A stretch of DNA of 64,000 nt, taken from assembly GCA_905221605.1 (NCBI GenBank), contig CAJNDS010000347.1, positions 401,001-465,000 on the forward strand, in the 5' to 3' direction. How positions within the stretch are numbered: position 1 is the first letter of the stretch; the number at the start of each line of letters is the position of its first letter. Shown piece after piece: positions 10,774 to 19,789 of the stretch. Below the pieces are notes generated by a model that was given only the letters and a program-made list of their open reading frames with translations, made no database searches and had not been told where the DNA came from. The DNA is from Symbiodinium natans. Its lineage: Eukaryota; Sar; Dinophyceae; Suessiales; Symbiodiniaceae. The position numbers were made by a program, and so were the translations under genes.

Positions 10774-13700
10774 ATTGAGCACCGGATCGGACTCCAACCA
10801 AGTCGAAGCCCTTGATCAGCGCCTCAGGCTCGTGGGCTGCTTTAATCTTAAGGGCTCTGACAGACTCGACGCGCGGCACGAGCACGGACAGACTGTGTCA
10901 AGTCATGCTGTCGAAAGCTCCGCGCCATGTTGATTCCGAACTTCGGGATGGTGCCGGACCTCCGTTCACGGCCCTTGCTCAGCAGGTGCTCAGCACAAGA
11001 CAATTACGAACGCACGACAGAGCGCCTCTCATGAGGCTCTTGGGGATCCTCTGTCACTTGGCCTCTGACGCGAAGCCGACGACAAGCAGCCGGGCATAGC
11101 CCTTCGGTGTCACGCATCTCCTGCACCAACGCAGCGCGAGTCCTCAGGTGCTCGCAGGCACGCAAACTGAGGCAAGGACACGCACTGGTCAAAAATCTCG
11201 CCCCCCACAGGGTCGTAGATAACCTCGCGGCAGTTCCGCTTTAACAAACTTCTGAAAAGTGGCATAACTTCATGGACACTGGCTCATTCCCACCTGTGTC
11301 ACGGAACAGCATTTGCACTTCTATTTGCATTTGCAAAACCCTGGCAGGCATGGCATTTCCGAGCAGGGCCTTTTTCTTCTTGGCGCCGGGGGGGGGGGGG
11401 GCCTAAAGTAAGCGTGTTGGATTTCTGAACTAGTGTGAGGCCAGGGGTGTGGCAAGAAACTGCAGAATCCGTTTTGGTTTCTTTCGTGCGGGCATGGACG
11501 CTAATCAACACAAAATGTGTGGATCATCGCAGCAGCATTGTGCAAAACAGAAATGGCCTTGTCTAAGAAAGAGTGTAGTGGAGACGCTTGTGCGATAAAA
11601 CCGCAAGTACTGAACTGTGAAAGTATGTGAACATACACTTCAAAGAACATGGGCGGGCACGTGCCGCAGTCCGACTACATGCTCGTCTGTGCTGGTGCTC
11701 TGGGAGCTGCGCGTCGCAAAACTCGCCCTTTGTGATCTCTCCGACCTCTGCAGAGATCTGCACAGAGATCTGCAGAGCTCGCCCTACATTGCCCTACATG
11801 ATCCTGAACAGTGTGAAGGTGAGCTGGCGGCTGCATCCTTCAGCTTCTGCTTGCTGTAGTTAACCACGTAGTCGGCGCCCAACTGACTCACTGAACGCAA
11901 ACGCAACGCAACAGAGCACTCAGAGCACCTTCTCTCCAACATTCCGCGCTCCCGCCTTCTTGCACATCTCTAGCTTGTCGTCTGAGCTTGCAGCTGCGAT
12001 GACCTGCACCGGGTCAGTGCGTATGCTTTCGAAGAAGATGGAGCAGGAGCAGAGTGCTGAAGGGAGCCATCGATGTTGGAATATTGGGCTTCGGAGGTCT
12101 GGGAGCAAGCTAAACCGGTATCCACTAAAACCCGTGCACCGAGATGCCCAGACGCCTAGCAGAAGGCATGACACTCGTCTATAGGTCTATAGTCTATATA
12201 AGTCAATGTCTGAAGAGGGCCTGCCCTAGGGAACAGAAGGGAACAGAAACAATGCAGTGTTTCAAACGCCCGCACATGGTCATGGCATGGCCAATTTTCG
12301 TTCGCGAGCTCCATGGCAAGTCTTCCAGGGATGCGGACTCACTCAAAGTCCACCTCCACACTCCGCATTTCACCGTTCATGAACCACTCGGACAACTCGG
12401 GATCATCGCACTTCAGAACTGCGTTGAAGAGGTTGAACAGCCAGGCCTTGCAAGAAGACAAACACGCTCACAAGGGCAGGCCGCTGAGGAACAAAACGGG
12501 AGATAAATGAGGGACAATGGTGTGGTCTTGTATTCTTTAGACTCCTAGAACCTCTACAAAAGCGTGCCGGCACACTAGTCTTCGTTTGGTGATTCGCTAG
12601 ATCTGCACAGACAGATGTTGAAAATTCCACAGGTGATATCTCTGCGAGGCCTATCACTCCGTGTTCGGCGGGCCCGAGCCAGGTTGCTTGTTCCTTTGTG
12701 ATACCTATCATGTACGACATCTTTCTAGGTCCTCGCCTAAAGCTTAGGCCTAGTCTTCGAGCGATTCTTGCTTTTTTGCCCCCGATTTGGTTCGCGAGCC
12801 CTCCTGTCAGAGTCAACGTGTTGCGGCAGGCATTCCTTTTCACATCTGACGCCTATCTTAAAGTTGAAACCTGGCAAACCCTGCCCAAGTAAGACCTCGA
12901 CTCAGAGTCTGTTCTCGTGTGTGCTTTTGCTAGGGCTGCGAGTAGACTTTGCACTGCGCACTGACCCCGACTTGGTTCCCAGTCAGAAACACGCAGGCCC
13001 GTCGCTACAAGGCGCACAGCCACCCAGAGACAAAGAACACTGGTTTGCAGAAACGGAGGGCTTGAAGGAAAGGTCCACACAGATTAAGCACAACCGCAGG
13101 GGGATTGTTTTCTCCAGTGTGCGCCCCGGACCATAGAAAGGGATTCTTTTAACGAAGGCCGCCGAGTGGCAGAGTGTGTGGAGATCACCATCTCCTTCTC
13201 GGGGCGGTCTCTGACCCAGAGCATGAAGTCGTAGGCCCTCTGGGCAACTTCGATGTCACTCTCGTGATGTAGTGTAGAGAGCAAAGGGTCCTCGCAACTG
13301 TGGTTCACGAAAGTGCTTGCAACGTGCAAATTGCAAATGGCGCCTTGGCTGTTGACGGTACCAGGTCTCCACCCGACTCACACGCTCCCCAGCCTCCTCG
13401 GGAATCAAAGAGAAGTCCACGTTCGGAAAGTCCTCCATGCACTGGCTGATACAGACATCACCGGGCTCCATTCAAAGAGCCGTGTAACGTTCGGAAGAGT
13501 CCTGCTTCGCATCTGAAGCTGATCGCCGAAAGTCACAAGAGTTGCCATGGCTCTTCTCTTTGCCTTACGGATTACGGAGGCCAGAAAACTTTCTTATGAC
13601 GTTTCGATTTGTTCGCAGGGCTCTTTTGCTAGTCGTTTAAAAAATTTTCTGCCAAGTCGCACGACTCGTGCGCAATGAATGGAGTGTGGCCAATGCAGTG

Positions 13701-16700
13701 AGCGAAGGCGATGTTCGACGTCATCAAAGCCCGGGACATCGGCGAGACGACCACCAGCTGTGCATTCGTCTGACGTGCCCGGCTCTGCAAAGCTTTGGCC
13801 TTGCAGACTTGGCTGCTCTTAGCAGGGTAGCTTAACTTTTAGCTGCCTTCTTAAGAAACCCAATAAACCCAAAAAGGCTAAAGATGTTAAAGTTACAGTA
13901 AAGCACCACAAAGCAGAAATTCTGAAGAAAGCGCATGAAAGCGTGCCATAAAGAGTGCAAGACTAGTGCACGGTAGCACAGAACAGAGCGAACCCCCTTG
14001 ACGAAACCCTCGAGCCGGCTCTCCTGTTGCCTTCCGATCTCCGTCAGGGGCGGGTCGAAGACCTCTGTGAAACGTTGACTTGAATCTTCACCGGACGCTG
14101 TTGTGCCCAGGCAAGGCTTATGCACTCCTTTTCTTGTTCAACTCAAGAACCTCCGGAATGTTGTAGGGGCTGACCTTTCCCCGCACCTGGGCTTTCACTG
14201 ATCTCTCCTCCCGACTTGAACGTGGGAGTGAAAAGAACGATTCATGGGCGCCTTGTACACCTTACAGAAGTCGTTCAAGCTGTTGTGGAAGCCCTGGCCA
14301 TGCCGGATGAAGTGCAGAATCCTGAACTCTCGAGCAGCGCCATGCAACCCAATGCACTCCGTTCTTACAGTATCTGGATTTTTGTGAGGCTTTTCAGTTT
14401 CGGCTCTCAAAGAGTGCACTATGCTCGTTGGGACTAAGGCCCGCGCTTTCCAAGCTTGCCGGGCTTTCCGGCGGGCACCCTGCAGGTCATCCGAACAGGC
14501 CAGGCCTGGAGAGCAAAGTGCGGAAGGTTGTTGATTCTTTAAAGCTCCTTTCTATAGGAGCATAGCTGTGACGTGACGTGGAATAGCTTATGCTAGGGCA
14601 CTATATGTTTAAGGGCTCTCTGTGGAGCCCACTTTGCACCTTCCCCAGCACGCCCGCCGCGCGAAGGCGCTCGCGGTTCTGGGCGCCGTCCTGGGCAGCC
14701 GTCTCCTGGGCCATTGGGCCATTGGGCCAGGGGCCACCAAGTACACCACTTGCAGCAAGCCAAAGGTGCTAAGGAGCGATTACGAAAGAAACCGCCTTAT
14801 CAAGAGCGCCTTAGGCATTTGCGTGTCCTCCGTGTGCTCTTGATTGTTGAGCTACTGCGCTTTTTTATGAGCAAGTTCGTCTTCAATAACCCAGGTGGGC
14901 TCACGCGGGCCTCCTGCAGGGCTTCTTCGGCCCAGGGTTTCTCCACGGCTTCGCCCTTCTTTGATTCTGCAAATTCAATCCATTTGCTGGCCATCCGTTT
15001 AGCTTCTCTGTGGCTCTCGTTCTGTAGCATGCTGTGCCTTGCCTTGTGTGCTCTTGTGATTGATGATTGTTGTTTGGCGCTTGGTCTCTGACTTAGTCTC
15101 CCATGTGTTGCGCTCGTTCCACGCGAGGAACTCGACAGCCAACCTCTGGACCGGACCTGGCCTTGGCCGCCGCCGACCACAGGTTGCGCTGCAGAGCCGC
15201 AGAGCCCTCAAACTCCGCATACTCCTCAACTCTGCTCTCAAGGTAGAAGAGTGCTACAGAGTAGTATAGATCGTGCAGATCAGAACAATCCCACATTCGG
15301 TTCTCAGTCTCAAAGCGAGAGTGTCGGGTACGCCGCGCCTGCTGCGGCCTTGCCGAACTCTTTTGGAGGCTTGACAACGCCCAGCCGAAGGCGGCACCGA
15401 CCAGCACCCCCGCCACGGAGGTTAGCATGGCTCAACTCACTCTGCAAGGCCATCCCCAGGCATCTCCTTACGTCTGAATATAAGTCTACGGCAAATAAAT
15501 ATCGCTGTATCACTTCGCTGTACTTCTCCAATGGGCAGGGCTGGGACGCGCAGAATATTGTGGGAAAAGCTGAAACGTGGGAAGTTCATTTGGACAGAGA
15601 GAGTTTTTGCTGTTAAATCACCTTTCGAGAGCACAAGAAGGATCGAAATCAGAAGAGAAACGGCTCAAAGCCCTTCGCTCTCCCGAAAAAGCTCTGGGAT
15701 CATCTGGGGGCCCACGCTTTCGCTCCGACGGCTTTTCCCAGCTCCACAGCCATAGAGCCCATGCCACCCCCAGCGCCTGTCACCTTAAAAATGGAATGGC
15801 TTTGCTTGCTTCTGATGCATACACACATACAAAAACACACAAACGCAAACACACAAACGCGCGCACGCGCGCACACACTCACACCTGCACAGCAATGAGA
15901 TCTGTGAGCCCTCCGAGCAGATGGCCAACAACCACTCACCGGCTCTAAGCCGCCCTCGCGTCACGAGGCCATGGTAGCCTCTGGCAAAACCGAGAAAAGC
16001 AAAGGCCGCACGAGAGAGAGAGAGAGAGAGCGCGCTCTCCTGTCATGTAGCCCATGTGAAAGCTCGCCTGCAGCAGATCAAAGGCCGAGAGAAGTTCATA
16101 AAGGCCCTGGTTTCCCTGAGAGTATAGGGTAGTATAGGTGCCCGGCCGCTTGGCTGAAAGACAGGGGCTCCGGCATCTTGATGCACATCTGCTCAAAGTT
16201 AAGGTTGAGTCAAAAGAAGGTGCGCCCGCCTTCTGAACTGGGGCAGACCAGGGTCCAAGACATGCTCAGGTGACCTGTGCCGGCAGCACGAGCTCTTCCG
16301 CAGCGCAGCCCGCCATTGTCGCCTAGGCTTCGGCAACCCAGCTTTCCTGACATTCTTCGGGAATTGGGACCAGGGAATCGGCGTAGAAGACCTTGTCGCC
16401 CACGGACAAGCCGCTGACCTGGCAGAACGATGCAGAACGTGCAGCCATATGGAATATGGACTGTGGCCAGCTGAGCTTTCATCTACTATTTTTATCGACT
16501 TTCTCGTGCTACGCTCATCAGCTCATCCTCTCGCATGGTGTTTGAATGGCTCTGCGTGCACGTAGCCTCCAAAAAAGAGCCCAATCTCTGCGTTGCCGCT
16601 CCTGGAGCCTGTAACCCGCCACAAATGGGTACCCCCCCTAGAAACCGGGGCCCGCAAGCCGACGGCCCGTCCCAGCAGCCCCCCCCCTACCCACCCCCCC

Positions 16701-17328
16701 CCCAGCCCCTACCACACCCACCCACAGCGACTCGAGCGCTGTGGAATCACCATGCTCAGGCGGATGCGCTGTGGGCCGGGCCGAGGCGGGTCGCGTAGCG
16801 TTAAGATTAGGTGCTCCCAGTCTTGCGCGACGTGCGTGCATGCAAAAAACAATTCTTTCATCGGCAGCGTCTTAGTTGAACCTGCACCAATTTCCAACAA
16901 ATTTCTCTTGGTGGCGACCGTGCAGATTCTTCAGTTCTTGGGTTGGACATGATGCATGGGCAGCGCGGCGCGTGTTTTTCCATGTTTAGCTGCTGCAGAT
17001 GAAGCTAAGCAAAAAGATGATGAATTTAGCAAGCTCCACCTTGCGGCCTGTCTCCACCACAATCCCGGCACCTCTCAAAGAGTCTTTCATCCGCGGAACT
17101 GTCCCCGTGCGATGAATGAATACGACAACATGCTTCAGATGAGAAAAGTCTTTTCTTGGCCGGCCTTCCGTACAAAGAACAAACGGCAGCTTGGGCTTGT
17201 ACTGGTACCTGAGATTTGAGCACAAACCATGTGAGATTCTCTGCGGTTCAAACATGAGAACGGCACTTGTTCTGCATCATCAGCAGCTCTGGAAAATTCA
17301 ACGACGCTGCTCTTGCAGATATGCGCAC
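10774..17328 (-). CDS. Zinc-free quinone oxidoreductase (MDR family), split gene
   Basis: Exons 5' to 3': 17267-17328 (ASLNFPELLMMQNK), 17165-17208 (KPKLPFVL), 16371-16418 (VSGLSVGDKVF), 16275-16322 (AAEELVLPAQ), 16147-16188 (MCIKMPEPLSFSQA), 16040-16067 (28-nt microexon, SFHMGYMT), 15926-15978 (YHGLVTRGRLRAGEWLL), 15718-15783 (VTGAGGGMGSMAVELGKA), 11956-12003 (VIAAASSDDKLEMCKK), 11832-11882 (LGADYVVNYSKQ), 11713-11745, 11186-11223 (VIYDPVGGEIF), 11063-11120 (YARLLVVGFASE) and about 10774-10822 (ALIKGFDLVGVR). These are the signature blocks, in order, of NADPH:quinone-oxidoreductase-like medium-chain reductases; the G-x-G-x-x-G motif is the NADPH-binding turn and no zinc-site Cys is seen. Phases agree at most junctions. 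Missing: the N-terminus, a piece between the second and third exons, and the C-terminus. After GFASE an in-frame TGA precedes RIPKSL, so the end may be damaged or spliced differently. Intron 12004-15717 contains a separate gene. Confidence 0.8.
12339..15428 (-). CDS. Histidine-phosphatase superfamily (RHG) protein, nested gene
   Basis: Starts with ATG at 15428: LTSVAGVLVGAAFGWALSSL, a hydrophobic N-terminus suiting a membrane anchor or targeting signal. Exons: 15162-15428, 14914-15021 (KRMASKWIEFAESKKGEAVE), 14640-14705 (ETAAQDGAQNRERLRAAGVL), 14261-14326 (LHFIRHGQGFHN, with the catalytic RHG), 14024-14062 (FDPPLTEIGRQQ), about 13663-13799 (AQLVVVSPMSRALMTSNIAF), about 13394-13468 (EDFPNVDFSLIPEE), about 13171-13263 (YDFMLWVRDRPEKEMVISTH, with the second His) and 12339-12446 (AWLFNLFNAVLKC to SVEVDFE, stop TGA). 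The core matches phosphoglycerate-mutase-like proteins of plants and algae; substrate unknown. Joining the first three exons to the phosphatase core is inferred from matching phase; the core alone is near certain. It lies wholly inside an oxidoreductase intron. Confidence 0.8.
15824..15890. repeat. AC/CG-rich simple repeat
   Basis: Runs of ACACACAA and CGCGCACG, about 65 bp, inside the oxidoreductase intron 15784-15925. A (GA) run of about 16 bases occurs at 16014-16030, in the next intron upstream, beside the 28-nt microexon. Confidence 0.7.
16615..16810. repeat. Dispersed repeat module, copy A
   Basis: Contains AAATGGGTACCCCCC, a C-rich stretch, then the block CAGCGACTCGAGCGCTGTGG followed by AATCACCATGCTCAGGCGGATGCGCTG in two runs. 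The same blocks in the same order recur at about 20318-20680 (copy B). It lies in an oxidoreductase intron. No coding signal; an old transposon or satellite fragment is possible. Confidence 0.6.
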
Positions 17329-17329
17329 C

Positions 17330-18230
17330 TGAACTAGAGAATCAAACATTCTGCCGGACAATCTCATACATGTACTTCAGCAGTGTCGCCCTACAGTCTT
17401 GAAGAGCTGAATCTCTGAACTTTGCCATGGCCTCCTGATCGCCCAGCTCTGCTTTGCAAGGGACTTCACGCACCACGGCAGCCTGCCCGATTAGCATTTC
17501 GCTCTTGCTGCGCTCGTGCTATTGACACACTAAACTTCAACGACCTTAAAAGCAAAGCAGTCACAGGCGCCACCTCGATACCTTCAGTTGCGGATGGCGA
17601 GATCTTCTCGCACATCACTGCCCTCACAGTTCAGAGTGCATCACGTGGCACCGTGGGGGCACGGCCATTCTTATGGCCATGAAAGCTCCGCAGTTTCTTT
17701 TGTCCTGTCTAAGTCGAAAATTAAGCTTCTGAGTCGAGAGCCTGTAGGTGCCCGGCGCCATGGCTTTGTGCAGGGGCGATGATCGCTGCGCTAAGAAGCG
17801 GCCACGAGCCTCTGATCGTCAAAAGCTTTCTGTTCTTGATTCCATGATTCCGTGCCACTAAAGTGAGATTCCTGGACAGCTTCAGGTCATTTGCACAACC
17901 AGCTTTGAGCCAAACGCAGCGGACATGGGTCGCGTCAGGGCTTCAAATCCCCCATTTGGTCAACTTGACAGGCCTGCTTGGACCTTCAAGAAACAAAGGA
18001 GGCCAGATCGCGCCGGTCTGTTGGAGCCAAAAAAGGGAAACCCCCCCCCCCCCCCCCCACCCCCTAAGCCTTCTGGCAGCATAAGTTCTGGGTCTTGAAG
18101 CCCTCACAGGGTACGAAGCAAACGCGAAGATCCTCTCGCAGGGTCCAAAACTCCAGTCCGGGTTGAAGCTTTCAATTCGACTTGCTGATTTGACCCATGA
18201 GTCCCATGAGACTAATGTTGGACCCTCTGG
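17330..18230. other. No gene called; poly-C tract
   Basis: Upstream of the oxidoreductase's first recognised exon. A minus-strand frame near 17430-17490 (AAVVREVPCKAELGDQEAM) might hold its N-terminal exon but cannot be placed. A run of about 20 C lies at 18041-18060. Nothing else was recognised. Confidence 0.35.
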
Positions 18231-18234
18231 GCCC

Positions 18235-18990
18235 CCCCCCCCTCAACAGTCGAGGGCTGGATTAGGCCCTCTATAACCGGGCCCGGGATTTTACATGATT
18301 TTAATAGGGATGAGTTTAGAAAGATTTAAAAGGGATGAGCTTATATGAATTTAAAAGGGAGCCGCGCGAATCGAAAAGGGGTCCGGGATGAGTTTATATG
18401 AATTTAAAAGGAATCCATATTGGCTGTTTCCAAATTCGGAGCCTCCGTGCCGGGGCCCGGACATTAAAGAGGGCCCCGAAACAGTCCTATTATTGAGGGT
18501 CCGAGGGGGCCCCTGGACCACCCCCTTGCCATTGAGGGGGACCATTTTTTCAAAAGGTTTCCTTAAAGGAAAATATTGGTTTCGGGCCGGTTGGAATTCC
18601 TTAAATCGGCCTTTGAAATCCTAAGGCCCGGCTTTGAAATCAAAAGGCTCGCCTTTAAGCCCAAACAGCCAGGCATCCAAAATCGGGGCTCCGGGCCGGG
18701 GCCCGGACATTAAAGAGGGCGCCGAAACAGTCCCGTTATTGAGGGTCCGAGGGGGCCCCTGGAATACCCCTTGTCGGATTGAACGAAACCAATTTTTCAA
18801 ATGGTTTCTTAAAGGGAATTAATGGTCACGGGCCGGTTGGAATTCAGGAGGTCGGCCTCCTAAAGAAAAAATGCCGGATTTCGGGAACCGTTTGACTTCA
18901 AAGAAGATCCCGCAAACAGCCAGGGGATCCTGAATAATTCGGCCAAATTGACTTTAAAGGGGAGGCCCCTACTAAACAGGGTCCAACATT
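18235..18990. repeat. Two direct repeats of about 170 bp, offset about 246 bp
   Basis: The block GGGGCCCGGACATTAAAGAG, then GCCGAAACAGTCC, TTATTGAGGGTCCGAGGGGG and GGGCCGGTTGGAATTC, occurs at about 18430-18600 and again at about 18680-18845. A 25-bp motif GATGAG(T/C)TTATATGAATTTAAAAGG also repeats near 18330 and 18388. No coding signal. Confidence 0.7.
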
Positions 18991-19789
18991 ACTTGATTCA
19001 ACCAGCTGAATTAACAACTAACTAGATGGAACTTTGCGCCTACCTTGCAAGCCAAATTCATAAGAATTGTTCTGAGGGGTAGATGCTTGGAACCGCTTGG
19101 GGGGCGGGGGGGGGGGGGGGGGGGGCGGGACATGGGAAAAAATAGATTACAGAGGCGACGAAGAGATGCTCGCTGCCAAGGGCGTGCGGGGCGGAGCTTG
19201 GGGTTGCAAAGGAGGGGTTCAGGACTCCTCTGCGGCGTGTGCGGAAACGGCAGAGCCCTTCAATAACGAACACAATGTTGGTGTTATTGATTTCCAGAAT
19301 GCTGGGGATCATCGTTTTGCGCCTGCATATCGTTCAGATCAAAATCTACCCAAACATAAACTGTGGATGCGATAGAGCGCAAACCAAGTAGCAGAGCTTT
19401 TGCCGTCCGAAGACTGAAGGCCTTTTGCAGTGCCTTACACAAGCTACGATATTGCAAGCCATCTTTTCTCATTTCGCAAGGGCTGCAGTTCCAAGTTCCC
19501 ACACGTCACGAACATCTCGAGACACCGGATGTTTCAACCCAGCGTCCCGCCCAAAGTCAAAATCTGGCGGCATTGTCCTCCGCGACTGCGTTCAAACAGC
19601 TCCATCTATATTTGTGCAGGGTTCAAATCAATTGCACAGCGGGTCTTGCATTGGATGAATTTTGATGTTTCTGGGCCCCATGGTCCTTCACACTATTTCA
19701 TACTTGTGGAGCTTGGGAAGCGGCAGGACAAACTATGCTCTCAGCTGGCGCTTCTGATGGGAATCAGCGAAGGCCGGGAGATTGTAGAT
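18991..19789. other. Downstream flank of array copy 1
   Basis: Contains a ~28-base G-rich run near 19100-19128. From about 19400 to 19789 the sequence resembles 49500-49910, the flank of array copy 11 (shared GACACCGGATGTTTCAACCC-like and TTTGTGCAGGGT blocks and TCAGCTGGCG next to the last exon), so it is an old duplicated 3' flank. No convincing coding frame. Confidence 0.5.

Noticed and set aside
12072-12116. Plus-strand DVGILGFGGLGAS, resembling a dehydrogenase nucleotide-binding loop
   Set aside because: Stops at once, has no flanking dehydrogenase sequence on that strand, and lies next to a well-supported minus-strand exon; probably chance.
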